From: Trebouxia sp. TZW2008
Taxonomy: Eukaryota; Chlorophyta; Trebouxiophyceae; Trebouxiales; Trebouxiaceae
DNA length: 64,000 nucleotides
Assembly (NCBI GenBank): GCA_002118135.1
Contig: BDIU01000028.1
Span: 68,711-132,710, forward strand
Direction: 5' to 3'
The translations under genes and the position numbers were made by a program. Shown piece after piece: positions 41,791 through 53,900 of this stretch (position 1 is its first letter; each line of letters starts with the position of its first letter). The notes under the pieces are model-generated. The model searched no databases. It saw nothing but the letters and a program-made list of their open reading frames with translations, and had not been told where the DNA came from.

Positions 41791-42185
41791 TAGTAATGCA
41801 AGAGTGCAATGCGATCAGATGCCGCTGTCTCCAAATGACAACACAGTAAGGAAAAGTCCGAAGGACAGTCAGTAGAAAGGCTATGCAAGCTGAGGCAACC
41901 TGAGCAAAGTGTCTAATTTGAGCCTTCCTTGTATACGCATGTGGCCACATGGCCATTTTGGTGTAATCTTCACCATATGCATGCCATATATACATTGATG
42001 CGTTGCTAAAGGCAGCAAACTATTGTGCTTGATGGCTGCAGTTGTTTAATAAATGTCTGAGATGTGTGCTTCTGTCTGTTTGAGAAGTTACCAACCTTTT
42101 GGAGGGAGACTGTGAGTCATAACTCGTAAATTGCATCGCAAGTCATTTCGCAACGACTCGTCAAAAGCTTGATGCTCCCGCTATC
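41791..42185. other. Short intergenic region upstream of the glycosyltransferase gene
   Basis: Contains the NDUFAF7 3' end and the promoter of the exostosin-like gene. Nothing else is evident. Confidence 0.4.
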
Positions 42186-43274
42186 ATGTTGCTCGCGCGC
42201 TTGACAAGTCTGTGCGTCTTTTGCCAACTATACGTAGTTGCTGCCCAGTATTTCCACCCTAGTTGGTGGAGTCGTTTCGGACTTGATCAGATCAACTGCA
42301 GTCGCGCACGCTTCTCCAGCCAACCGTTCATTGGCAATGATGCTTTTCTAGACTTCGCCAATGTCACCTTCGAGCCCAACACCAAGCTGCATACCTTCCC
42401 AGGTGTCAAGATCTTCTTGCATGCTCCACATATTCTGGACTTCAGCGAAGTCAGCAGCAAAGTCCAAGTGCCATTTGTTCTGATCACGCGTAGCAATCTC
42501 GATGAGCTCATCCCATATCCTGACAGCGACAAACGCGAGAGCTTTCTTGCTGCCTACACTGCCATACTTGAGCACAAGCAGCTCATAGGCTGGTTTGGCT
42601 CAAACAAGGTGATGCAGCATCCCAAGTTGACAGCACTGCCTCTGGGTGCCAAGTGGCAATGGCACAGCACCGCCTTCCATGGTGAAGATGACAACAAAGC
42701 CTTGACAAGCAAGCTGCTGAGCTACTATGGACTGGACGTCATGTACAACTTCTATGGCAGAAAGCGTGATCGCCTCATTTACCTGAGCATGACAGAAGGG
42801 TCTTCTGACAATGCCAACTATGCGCCTTGGCGTGGCTCAAGGCGTAAGGCCGCAGAAGCTTTGCGTGCCAACTTTCCAACAGCATCTGAAGCGTCCATGA
42901 ACTTTGACAAGCACCCTATGATCAGTAACATGAAAGCATGTGAGGGCAGACGTGATCAGGAGCAATACTTACTAGAACTGCAGCATTATAAGTTTGTTCT
43001 GTCTCCACCAGGCAATGGTCCTGATGCACACCGCACATGGGAAGCCCTGATGATGGGCTGCATCCCAATAGTGCTGAAAGGGCCGTTTGACGAAATGTAT
43101 TCCGGTCTGCCTGTATTGATGCTAGAGTCATGGGATGAACTGACACCAAGAACACTAGAGCAAGCGTACACTAGGCTTAGGTTTGGTCAGCAAACTTTCA
43201 CCTTTGACAAGCTATTTACTCCGTACTGGTTCAGGCTTATAGACCGAGCCATTCAGACGTTCAGCGCTGCGTGA
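42186..43274 (+). CDS. Exostosin/RXYLT1-like glycosyltransferase, intronless
   Basis: A single 1,089-bp open frame encodes 362 residues. It begins MLLARLTSLCVFCQLYVVAAQ, a likely signal peptide or signal anchor. The C-terminal half carries the family hallmark YKFVLSPPGNGPDAHRTWEALMMGCIPIV, cut here by function: FVLSPPGNG, then the acidic D/HRTWE.L..G..P.V nucleotide-sugar-binding segment, then LPVLMLESWDELT. This is the pattern of exostosin (GT47-like) and ribitol-xylosyltransferase-like proteins. It probably transfers a sugar in the Golgi lumen to cell-wall or secreted glycans; the donor and acceptor cannot be read from sequence. It is odd here in having no introns, while nearly all neighbours are heavily interrupted. 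That fits retroposition or horizontal transfer, but either is an inference. Confidence 0.85.
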   Translation: MLLARLTSLCVFCQLYVVAAQYFHPSWWSRFGLDQINCSRARFSSQPFIGNDAFLDFANVTFEPNTKLHTFPGVKIFLHAPHILDFSEVSSKVQVPFVLITRSNLDELIPYPDSDKRESFLAAYTAILEHKQLIGWFGSNKVMQHPKLTALPLGAKWQWHSTAFHGEDDNKALTSKLLSYYGLDVMYNFYGRKRDRLIYLSMTEGSSDNANYAPWRGSRRKAAEALRANFPTASEASMNFDKHPMISNMKACEGRRDQEQYLLELQHYKFVLSPPGNGPDAHRTWEALMMGCIPIVLKGPFDEMYSGLPVLMLESWDELTPRTLEQAYTRLRFGQQTFTFDKLFTPYWFRLIDRAIQTFSAA

Positions 43275-43903
43275 TGCAGACGGACCGCCTGATTGCAAAG
43301 TCAATTTGCAGATGCAGGATGCAAAAACACTGTCTGCTAGGCTAACTACGCCAAGTGCTATGAGCTCATGACATGTCTGCTGTGAAAGCAACTGTTGTTG
43401 ATGCATGGTTGACTTGGCACATGTACGTATTCTGCGGATTTTGTGCATAAGACTCACAGATGCGGCATGACAGCTTCATAATCATGGTAATACTATATCA
43501 TCATTTCCATTACAACAGAGAATGAATGAGAAACAAATTCAACAGCGTTCAAGCACTCAACTGGAATAGGTACATCTCAAAGTCTGCTTGGCAATGTGCT
43601 CACAAGTGTTCATCTCAGACCAAGCTACAAGCATGTCCAAATCAATAGCTCATTGCTGCAGTTTGTAGCCTTGCGTCTTTGACAGACAAGCGTTTGCACT
43701 CCCTTGTTTTTTATGGCATTGTTCAGCAAAGGGCTATCAAACTTTGACAGAGCGTGCTGCACAATGACATAGGACAATGCTGAACTGGAGAAAAATGCTC
43801 TGTAGCGTTTGCATGACCAACATGTCTCTCAGAAAATGAGATACTTCTGCTATGGAAATCCAAGACACACAACACAGAGCTCGAGAGACATCAGCATTTT
43901 GTG
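43275..43903. other. Convergent intergenic region
   Basis: Holds the 3' ends of the glycosyltransferase (plus) and GST (minus) genes. No other feature was recognised. Confidence 0.4.
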
Positions 43904-45558
43904 TCACTTTGTCAGCTGGTAGCCCTCTGTCTCTGCCAGATCTTGCTTGAACAAGTCAAATACTCGCGCCCTCCAGGCATATAGTGGGTCTGACTCCTCC
44001 AGTAGCTTGATAGAGCTGACAGATCTTGCCCACTGCAAGCATGCACCCAGCAGGATGATGACAATCACGTGATTGATGGCGACAGCAGATATGCTACACA
44101 ATTTGCACAGCAATCCGAGACTTATCCCTAAATGTGCAGCATGTCAGCACAGAGGGTGATGCATGAGGTCACTCTGTCCAGTTGGAAGGCAAACATGGCA
44201 AAATTCAGCAGAATTGGTTGCAGTAATCAGATGATGTTAGGTAGTGCTGTATGCAAAAACAAGAAGCATATGCAGGCATACCGCAAAGGCACTAGCGGCG
44301 ACAAAGTCTGCATAGGAAGGCTCTTGACCACACAGATACTGCTGCTCTGTGAGTGTTGACCTCAAGGGTGCAAACACCTTTTCTAGCTCAGCAAGATTGC
44401 TTTCAGATGGGCCAGCTTGCTGCACAGCAGCAAAAGATTCATTAAATGACGCTACTGCATGCGTCAATGAAAGGCATTCAATGGGCAGAGCAGCACAATG
44501 AAACAGTGAATCACCATACTCTCCATTGATTGACACTCTCAAATACTTACGCATTGAGTATTATGTATTGGCGCTGACGTATTGCGTATTTTGTAAATTG
44601 CACTGCATCTCAAAGATCCATACTCTCAAATACTACATATTGCGCATTACGTATTGGGTATTGCGTATAATGTTTGGTGATTCACTGCAATGAAATCTGT
44701 ACAGCAATGACGCATGCATCCAGTGACAGGCGTTCACTCAGACGTGCGGTTGCGTTGATGCACGGATTCAGGCTACGCCATGCCCCTTGGCAGATACTAC
44801 AGAAGCATTGTGGTGGAGTGCGTGAGCTAAGCTTACAGCTTGTTTCATACCTGTAAGTCAACTCCTTGCACATTCAGCAACTTGTCCCGGTAGAATTCCT
44901 TGTCTTTATCAGCAGATACGTCAATTGCACCCAATGCAAGCACGTGGCGCATTGTTGTTATCAGGGATTGGTCCACCCAAAGAATCACGAACCTCTCAGT
45001 CTCAGCTGCGTGCCATCAGAGTCTGGCGAACATGCAGCATGTAGACTAAAGCGTCAAGCAAGCTATGCTTCAAACATGCTTGCAGCATGAGCTGTTCCAG
45101 GTGCAACCACATGCATGTGAAGCACTAGCGACCTGTGAGAACGATGTGCAAGCGATTACAGCATGCACCTGCATGATTTTGAAACAAAGATGGATGCTGA
45201 GGATACTCAGCTTCCAAATACTGTGCTATCTTCCAAGAATCATACAACTTTGTGTTGCCATCTACAAGTACAGGAACCTGCAGATGGCATCATCATCTGA
45301 CATAAACGTGGCATGCATTAGAGTAGCTGAGACAGGCCTGTTGGTGTCTATGAGTTGAGGCACACTCACTTTGCCTTGCCCTGTGAAGGAGATGGCGTCC
45401 TTTTCTACACGCCTCCAAGGTATAGATTCGTAGGCTAGCCCCTTGTGCCGCAGACTGAACCGAATGCGCCAGCAGAAAGGACTAGTCTTGCGGGCGTCCT
45501 CGGCCCCGCAGAGTTCGTACAGCTTTCTCGGTGGCGAGTGAGCTTCTGCCAGGGCCAT
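43904..45558 (-). CDS. Glutathione S-transferase, bacterial/fungal beta-etherase (LigE)-like class
   Basis: Five exons: 45370-45558, 45186-45277, 44851-44992, 44282-44419, 43904-44032. They total 690 bp (229 residues) with phase kept. The N-terminal thioredoxin-fold half has YELCGAEDARKTSPFCWRIR, then LRHKGLAYESIPWRRVEKDAI, GQGKVPVLVDG and DSWKIAQYLEAEYP. The helical half has FAPLRSTLTEQQYLCGQEPSYADF, WARSVSSIKLLEESDPLYAWR and a C-terminal EGYQLTK. The 'KGL.YE..PWR..EKDAI' and 'P.YADF..F.WAR' patterns are those of LigE-type GSTs, which cleave ether bonds or detoxify electrophiles with glutathione. The catalytic Ser/Cys near the N-terminus (SPFC) is present. The substrate is unknown. Confidence 0.85.
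44540..44680. repeat. Local AT-rich repeat of TATTGCGTATT-like elements
   Basis: Short elements such as CTCAAATACT, GTATTGCGTATT and ATTACGTATTGGGTATT recur within 140 bp inside a GST intron. Cryptic simple sequence with no sign of function. Confidence 0.6.
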
Positions 45559-46600
45559 CTTGCGGATTTGTAGGCTGCGTAGGTTCAAGAATGGTCTGGT
45601 CGGTTGCCAACTGCGCACTTGCATCAAGAGCAGCGCGAGACATTACCAAACCTGGCATGCATGCATGTCTAATGTCATTGCCATATGCATTGCCATATGC
45701 ATTCAGAAGCTCACAAGGGCTAAAGCAGTGTGCTGCTGGAGACTATGTTTGATTTCAATGTGCACTGCAACATGTGAGCTGATATCTGCTTGGCTTAAGC
45801 TTGTTTGCTGTGTGTTGTTTGCTGTTTCATTACCCTTCCACATTCTGTGTCCGATTCGTGCACTCGATCCATGTGCAAAGGCATCGCTCCAATTGCAACA
45901 GGTCACTAAGTCTTCACAGCTGTGCTGTTGCAAGTACAGACTGTGCACATATGTGTGCATGTTGCCACACAGGTGTAGAACATGCTTTTCGCATGCTGGC
46001 AGCACTCCGGCTTACATTTTTTTGTGACTTTGCTGGTGCCTTCCATCACTCAAGTGCATGTTTGTCAAACGTGCCAAAAGGGAGTAGGTTGACGGCTCAA
46101 ACATGCACTGCACGTTGGACAAGTAATCAGTTGATGTGCACAGTTGTGCACGTAGAGCATTGCACACTAGACTTTGCGCTGACTTCTGTGCACCAATCAT
46201 GCCAGTAGGCGTTGCAACACACGCTTCTTGCAACAGGCACATGCATCGGCAGTGGTCTAGACAGGAAAGTTCAGCACAGCTCCAAGGTGATTTGCAGTCA
46301 TCACACGCAACTGTTTTGTGCATGAGTCAAAAGCACAAGATGTATAACTACAGAGGGGCTCAAGCTAACGCACATATACACCTTGTGCCGTACAACAGTT
46401 GCCAATCATCAATGATGTTTACACATGCTTGAAAGCTTGAGAAAGTTTCGCTGCTTTGCCACAACTTCCACGCAGGTACAACCAATAACAACTCACTGTC
46501 ACAACACTAGGGAAGAGTATTGAGGCTGTGCGCTGACATTGACAAAGGCACTGATCAAAACCCGTAGCTAACAAAAAAGCGACTTGTAGTAGGCAAGTTT
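45559..46600. other. Intergenic region upstream of the GST gene
   Basis: Lies between the GST start and the 3' end of the next minus-strand gene. Open frames on both strands overlap and none has recognisable protein character. ATGCATTGCCAT repeats twice near 45675-45700. Confidence 0.4.
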
Positions 46601-47027
46601 TCACTGGTGTGTTTCCCTGTGCTCCTCAGTTCCTGGAATGTCGCTCTTCAGCTTGTCGCCTTCGGACATGTTCATTTTTGCCTCATCGTCACCGGCTTTG
46701 CGCTCGGCCTTGCCCAATTGCTTCTCGTCCTCCTTGAACTTGTGCTCGGAAGTTCCAGGAATGTGAGACTCGATGCCTGTCGCAGGTGCAGGCAACCGTT
46801 GTCAGTGCCGTCGTGACAATGCTGGGTAGGAGATGCAAGTATGCTATTGACGCTGCCTAGACACTTGCAAACGAGATAAGCAGTCGGCACGGCAGTGCAA
46901 TGCGCTCGGAGCAAGCCATGTCAAGACCAAGGATGCCAGTGCAAGACGACAAGCTCGCACTGCAGAGAGCAAACAATGCTGCACAACATCGAAGTGCATC
47001 GGGGCGTGCAAGGTTTGTACCTGACAT
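46601..47027 (-). CDS. 60-residue hydrophilic protein with duplicated IPGT-EH motifs
   Basis: Two exons are proposed: a 7-bp first exon (47021-47027, ATG TCA G) and 46601-46776, together 183 bp. The donor GTACAA and acceptor CTGCGACAG fit. The product opens MSGIESHIPGTSEHK and ends KSDIPGTEEHRETHQ, so IPGT(S/E)EH occurs at both ends around a Lys/Glu/Asp/Met-rich middle. It has no hydrophobic core and is probably disordered, resembling hydrophilin or stress-associated small proteins in composition. I cannot name a family. The tiny first exon is inferred, since the main exon has no in-frame ATG near its start. Confidence 0.6.
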
Positions 47028-47945
47028 GATTGCTGAAGCCTGTCGGTGTCCAAGGAAAGGCTCAGTGTCGAAAGAGGTAAGCGAGGCCGATGGTGTCAAG
47101 CGAATGGTTTGCGCTTAGCAGCAGCGAGGGTGAGTCTTGTAGGTGATGCCTGGGAATCTTGTACAAGACACCTGGTCCCTACGAAGCCTGTCGGCAGCTG
47201 CTGGCACGCCTTATCGTCCCGAAACGATTGCGATCTCCAACAAATGACTTATTTTACCGCAGATGCTGTGGCGAAATAAGGCCACATGATGCATGTGCCT
47301 GGAACAAAGCTTTGAACAGGCCTTCAAGCTTGTCATACCTGCCGAGTTGCTGGAAGGTGCAGCCTCTAGGTGTCTGGTCGCGGCAGCATGCTCTGTCAAA
47401 TTGTTCTTGATTGTGCTGCTGAAGCTGCGGCTGTGTATGACCTGAATGCTTTGATCGCCCCTGTAGCATGAACTGTGCGTGTACTTTGGCAGGCCTGTTC
47501 AGCCAATTTTGAGCGTTCGTGCTCAAAGTGCAAGACAGGCAATGCCTCCTTGTTTCGTCAGTCTAAGCCTGCATTGTTCTGACATCAATGAACCATCCTC
47601 ATGACTCATGGTGCATTGCTGGAATTGCTTGTCAGAAAACGCCTAACTCTTCCTCTTAGCCTGCTCGCATTGTGAAGCACTCCCGAGCGCAAGCACACCT
47701 GGCACCGACAGCCCGCAGCATAGGCAAAACATTGACAGTATCCAAAGCATCTGCTTAACGCCTGGACAACGAGACATTGCTCAGCGACTTTCTTTGGCCT
47801 CAAGGAAGTGCTTTGTATACAGCAAACCTTACAGGCTCTCCTTTGCTGCCTTCAATACCCTCGGCGCTGACCGAGCATCACAGCTGATTTGTGCTGCAAA
47901 TTAAGCGCTTTGCGGAGTCTGCAGCATCGCAGCTCCGTCCCCACC
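47028..47945. promoter_or_regulatory. Divergent intergenic region between the 60-residue protein and RRP36
   Basis: A 918-bp gap lies between divergent starts. The open frames inside show no recognisable domain and I see no conserved promoter motif. It should hold both promoters and 5' UTRs. Confidence 0.4.
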
Positions 47946-49634
47946 ATGCGAGTCTCAGAACCTGTGTTAGAAGACAGTGTTTCCACAAGCGGCCGGAGCG
48001 ATGATGATGATGACTCTGCATCAGCCGAGTCAGATCTCAACTCGCAGTCTATGGACACTGGAAGCAGCAGTGACAGCGATTTGCAGGAGGGTCAGGTGGG
48101 TTGCAAGGCTGCATCTGCCAATAGAGGGCTGCACTGTGCTGACATGGGACCAAAAGCGATACTTGCACACAGGAGCCAGACGTCCCAATTGAACAGCTCC
48201 TACAGCAGAAACAGCAAGGCCTGCTACCCTCTCACAATACCACAAATTCAAAATCATCCAATAAAGTTTCACACAGTAAGGGGGCGGCAACAAAGCGTGA
48301 CTTCAAAAGGCAAAACAAAAACAGACCTGTAGAACAGTCAAGCAAACGGCCTGTACCTCGTCACAGGCAGATTGTGGAAATGCAATCTAGGTACGCCGCT
48401 ACCATCACATGCCATATCTTGCTGTCACATGCTCAAAGCTGTATTAAAATTCCAGCCAGCACACTCAATTCTTGGCATTGTGTTGCAGTAAGAGCAGAGA
48501 TCCTAGATTTGAGAATCTGAGCGGCAACTTCAACACAAATCAGTTCAGGAAGCAATATGCCTTTGTGTATGATGAGGCTTTACCTCATGAAAAACAGGAC
48601 CTAAAGCGCCAATTGCAGGTGCAGTCTCCCCTCTGCTGCGTACACGTGATTGTTTCAGCAGCAGAGCTTGCTGCATTTGCAACGAACAGAATTCCACTGC
48701 TGATCTGAACATATGCGTGAGAATCTGAAGTTTTTGCATCTCTGTCTTGAAGTCAGAAGTCTTCTTTGAACACCAGACAGCGGTCTGTGTCATGCTAGCG
48801 CTCAGTCTTGCTGTTCCGCTTTCCCACTGCTTCATTGACAGACAGCTCCATTGAAGATGCTGCAAATTGCAGTGCTATAAACACCACGTCCCTAAGGGCA
48901 CAGATGGCTGCACAACACTTGCTAAATCAGGTTATTAACTGGCTTTAATGTTTGTAGAGGTCAAAGGACCCAGAGGCTAAGCAGGAGCTACAGCTTCAGC
49001 TCTCTCATATTGAGCAGCAAATCAAAGAGGAGCACAGGCGGCGTCAGCAGCAAGACGTGCTCAAAGAACACAAGGTAAATCTCAGTGTTGAGTCTACCTT
49101 GCATTCTTTTGGCAACTGTGATGCAGTACAAAATGTTGGCAGTTGCCATAACTTGAATGGCAGAAAGCCTCGCATAACCAGTCAGGCATGTTGTCAAATG
49201 TTCACAAAGGTCTTTGCCTGACTGGACTAGCTGAGGCCTGGCTATCAAAGTTTGCACGCACCGTCAGTGTGACAGCAAGACTGTGTGATGTTGCGTTGCG
49301 TTGCGTTGCGTTGTGTTGGGTTAGCAATGCCTTTGAGGTGGGTTGGAGTGCAATTTGCTGCCAGCCTGAGGTGCACCAGACATTATGCAACCACAGAAAT
49401 TAGGTCTCACACTGACTGCCTGTAATTAATGTGCAGGCTGAGGAGCGAGCGGCAGTAAAGCAAGGCAAGAAGCCCTTCTTCCTAAAACGCAGCGATGCAA
49501 AACGGCAGCAACTCATTGCCAGGTACAAGCAGCTGAAGGCAACAGGGGGTCTAGACAAGGCACTGCAGAAGCGTAGGCGCAAGAATGCCATGAAAGATCA
49601 TAGATATGTTCCTGCCACGCGAGGCAGCCAATGA
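47946..49634 (+). CDS. RRP36: Ribosomal RNA processing protein 36 homologue
   Basis: Five exons: 47946-48095, 48173-48390, 48489-48618, 48958-49074, 49437-49634. They total 813 bp (270 residues) with phase kept. The N-terminus is acidic and Ser-rich (RSDDDDDSASAESD), followed by a basic middle (KRPVPRHRQIVEMQ). The RRP36 core is clear: SRDPRFENLSGNFN..QFRKQYAFVYDEALP, a long charged helix (LSHIEQQIKEEHRRRQQQ), then KKPFFLKRSDAKRQQLIARYKQLK and RRRKNAMKDHRYVP at the C-terminus. RRP36 is a nucleolar component of the 90S pre-ribosome required for early pre-18S rRNA cleavage. An in-frame codon upstream of the chosen ATG allows a longer N-terminus, but this ATG (CCACCATGC) has good context. Confidence 0.93.
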
Positions 49635-50960
49635 TATCCTCCTAGGCATAGGCTGTGGACAGCATGATTGTCAGTACACTCAACGATTCCCACCTCGTAG
49701 ATGTTGGAGTTTGCCAAGCATGCGCCTTTGACTGTTTAAATTTGTAGTGTGCAGTTTTGTTACCATCCATGGCAGCAGTAATAGTAGCGTACTGCTGATG
49801 CAATTCACTGTCCGTGGGTGTGCACAATGGGTCAACGCTAGCTTTGTTGATCAAAGTTCTTGCTTACAAAAAATTTGCTTGTGTGGTATGGAGAAGAGGA
49901 TGACATTGACCTCTGTGAGATGTCATTCCTTCAATCAGAAAGGTCTTGAAAATCACCCTGATGTGACTGAAGAGCTCTGCTGAAGCTCAGATTACGGGAA
50001 GGAACTTGAGACTTTGGTCATCATGTACTGTACACAAAGCTATTGCGAACTTGCATGCAAAAGTCCACTCTTGTCCCTACCACTGTTCCCTACCACTGTC
50101 CCACACCCTCAAATGCACTGCACATGACTAATCAAACAGGTTCATTCTTTTTCTCGTTCCAACATATATAAAGCAGGCAAAACCATCAGCTGGCTACACA
50201 CAGGAAGAACAGCTACTACTTGAGCACAAACTGAGCTGTGGCAGAAGACTGTGCTGAGAAGCTACAGATGCTTCAAAAAGCTGTTTGCTGTATGATGTGC
50301 ATATACAGTAGCATCCAACAAGGTAGCGTGACTACACTGCACATGTACTGCCAGAAGAGCAGGCAAGACATCTCTGCTTCTTGGTTCTGGTGAATGGTGA
50401 CCACAGTCTGCAGTTGCACCCCACTCGTCAGCATCAAGCAGTATTGTCAAGTCTGCTCAAACTCTACTTGTTCTTTCTCGACACCATTTGATCGTTTGGC
50501 GTGCAGCAGATTACTATGTCGATGTGCTATTGCAAAGGCACTTGACACTGTGCAAACCAAAAGCAAATTGCGCCATACAGCAAAAAAGATCTTGCATGAT
50601 GAAGCAAACATGACAGGAACAAATAGCAAAACTTGCCTGCATGTTGATTGCTGTCGGGGTTGTATGCCCCAGCAGCAGCACCAGCAAGAACAGCGGGTCT
50701 GGAGCAGCAAAGATATGCCACTTGTGTGCCAACAGCACCAGGCAGGTGCCTGCATAGCAATTCAAGCTTTGGTACTTTGCAGTTTTGGACACGATACGCT
50801 TGTGGAGCAAACTGCATAGCAATACAAGCTTTGACACTTTTCAGTATGAAACACTACATGCGTGTGGAGCAAACGCATGCTTGCGCGCCTGAGCGCCTGT
50901 GTGTTATTGAAACGCAGAAACAAGAGCTTGACAGATTTTGCCCATTTATGGAGCCTACCT
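49635..50960. other. Convergent region between RRP36 and the PIN-LIKES gene
   Basis: Holds 3' ends of both genes. At about 50753-50875 a 62-bp unit is repeated in tandem (GCATAGCAATWCAAGCTTTG.. TGTGGAGCAAAC). The open frames present are not recognisable. Confidence 0.45.
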
Positions 50961-53900
50961 GAGTTGATGCACAAAACGCACAGGAGCATTGTAAGACTTC
51001 AGATCAACACCCTGTAAGACAAGCCAATGCAATGCGCGCAGTCATGCATTGCACACGAGCATTGCCAGGCACACACATGAGTAACGTCATGAAAAGCAGG
51101 TCATCAGCTTTAGGCTACACAAATTAAAAGTGCGCCAAATGCAGTGCACTGACCTAGTAACGGAACAAGGACCTGTCATTGCTCCTAGGATGATCCTGAC
51201 AGGCATCTTGGCTGAAACCCTGAAAAGAGTAGTAGGACGGTTCACTAGCCTGATGTTAGCCTGACGCACTCATCTCGTACCTTGTAACAGAAGACTGCAT
51301 CAGGTGCGTGCTTCTGTGTAGACCTAGCTAGGTTATAGAACATCACTGAATTACATGGCAATGTTGATCACGATGCCAATGCTGATGATGATGATGGGGT
51401 GCAGGGCACTAACCTAGCATTGGGATGAGAATTTGTCTGGCTGCCAGCACTCCCACAATGGTCTTGACAGGTAATTTGGCAGAGCCAGGTCCCTTGTGCA
51501 GCACACTGCCCAGAACCAGCATCATGCTAGGAATCATGGCCCCTGCCATCGTGTCTAAGGACTGAGTCAGAAAGCCCAAAGGCGGGTCTGCTCCAAACAA
51601 GAGACCCTTGATTGGCGCTGTACAGCCAACTGCAAGACCTGCATGGTGTGTATACTGAGTTTCAGGTGTGAAAGTGAGCAAACAAGTGGCAACAAGATAT
51701 TTGGGCATGTAACATCATGCTAGGGCTCATTGCTCCTGCCATTCTGTCCAAGGACTGAGTCAGCATTCCCAAGGGTGGGTCTGCCTCAAACACCAGAACC
51801 TTAATTGGAGCTGTACCGCCAACTGCAAGACCTGCATCTTGTGGGCATTGATTTTCAGGGTGGATTGGGAAAAAACACATGCAATCATGTCAAAAGTGCG
51901 CTGACCATGAACAGTTGCCTGAATGCTCTCAGCCATCCTTTGAGACAGTGCCAGGGTGAATGCACTGTGCTACGCATTGTTGCAGTCATCAGCAATCTGC
52001 CATGTGCCAATGTGTGCATGCGCATGCACCGCAGCTGCACTTGATATTGTGAGATGCGCAACTCCTTAGTGATGGCAGATGATACTGCAGCAGCAGACAA
52101 CAGGTTGCATCAACCTGGTCAGCACATTTTCAGTGACTCACCAGACCCCCTTCTCAGTACTCAGAGTTTCCAGGTCCATTCATGGTATACATTACATACT
52201 GACCTTTTTTGGCAATGTTTGGTGACAAAATTAAAGGATTCATACCAACATGAGCAAGCTCACCTAAGAGGGCAGAGGCCACAGGTAGAGTGATGACTAA
52301 GCAGGTGAGTCGCCAGGCATGCAAAGTCCATTTCTGTATCTGCACCATTGCTGACTGAAGACCATGCAAGCTTGACTCTGCAGACCCTTTGGAAAAAGCC
52401 TTGTCACTGCAGAGCAAACAATTCGTGTTCAGACATAGTTGCAGTCAACAGTCGCAGCTGCTCTAACTTATCAGCAGAGGCTACAATAAAGCACAGCACG
52501 TTCAGATACAATCATGCATGCTTCTAACTACAGTGAGTCTGGACAGTTACATCGCCGCCATAGCAAACATCATGTCACAAGCCTCGCACGCAAGGCAAAG
52601 ATCTCTCTCTGTGAACAAAGCTATATGCGGAGCAAAGCACCTGCTATATGAATCAAGTGTGCTGCTCTGGTGCTGAACATGTCCCCTTGGCCGGCTTTGG
52701 AGACTGACACTGCTGACATTGCTCAAATGCTCTGGCTTCTGCCCCCCTAGCTCTGCAAGGCCAACAGCATCTGCAGCAGCAATCATCATGTCCAAATCAG
52801 GTATATTCTTGGCTTAGGTTAGCACATGATCAAACTGATCGGAGACAGTCTATTGCTTCTGTATGTACCTAGTTGGGCCTGCTGAGCCTGCCTAGCCCAC
52901 CTTTATAATGCATGAATGGATGAGCAGGTGCTGGCTTGTCAAAAAGTACACAAAGAGACAGATAACAATTTCTTGGAGGATGTTACTTGCGCAGCCTTGG
53001 AAGTTGATCTTTATGTGATGCATCCAGTACAAACAGAAGCACCCACAGCAAGATGTAAGCTTCCCAAACTATTTCTGCCGTGCCCAAACAGGCATCTGCA
53101 TTTGAGCTATGATCTGTGCCATTTTGTGCATGCTGAATATGCATTAGACCAAATTCAACTGCAGCCATTGAGCAGATCAGACACATGCTAACTCGCTTGA
53201 GCCCAAGTGCCATTGGTGGGAATATACAAAAGACAAGCAACAGCAATCTACAGGCATCTACAACAGCAAATGTCAAAATAGCTTGAGAGCCATTTTGGAG
53301 GAACGTGCATGCACCTCTTGCACACACAGGGGCTGCAGTTCAATTTGTTCATGTTCATTCTGAACACATCAACGTCAACCTATCAGCTGTTGCTCAAACC
53401 TGACACATGCTATTGCATTGAAGAGCCACACCTGAAGAATCTGCATGTACCTGTCGCACCCACAGTGGCTGCAGTTGAAGTTTCCTTGTGATCACTCATC
53501 TGGCACAAGCTGGTATGTCCAAAAGCAATACCTGAAGCATCTGCATGCACATCCCGTACAAACAACGGCTGCAGTTCAAGCTCGTCATCCATCTCCAGCA
53601 GCTCCTCTTCTTTGTCATGGTGCTGCCTGCTGCCAGCCTGCTTGGCCACTGCGCCCTGAGTATTCGCTCCGCTAACAGCTGAAATTGCCAAGCTTTGAAG
53701 CGCAGGAGTGGGAAGAGCAGCAGGCCTGCATGCCGAGAGATAGTACACACGAGGGCATTTTTTGCACATGATTGACTGTGTTTTCATTACAAAAGCTGCC
53801 CTTCTTCATAATGATGCTGCCTGCTGCCAGCCTGCTTGGCCACTGCGCCCTGAGCGATTCTGCCAACAGCTGAGTTGCTAAGCTTTGCAGCGCAGGCTCA

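Noticed and set aside
47046..47526. Possible extra gene upstream of RRP36
   Set aside because: Frames on both strands overlap, none has motifs, and no consistent splice pattern could be built.
50394..50962. Overlapping plus- and minus-strand frames of about 100-140 codons
   Set aside because: Conflicting frames in a region with a small tandem repeat; no domain recognised.
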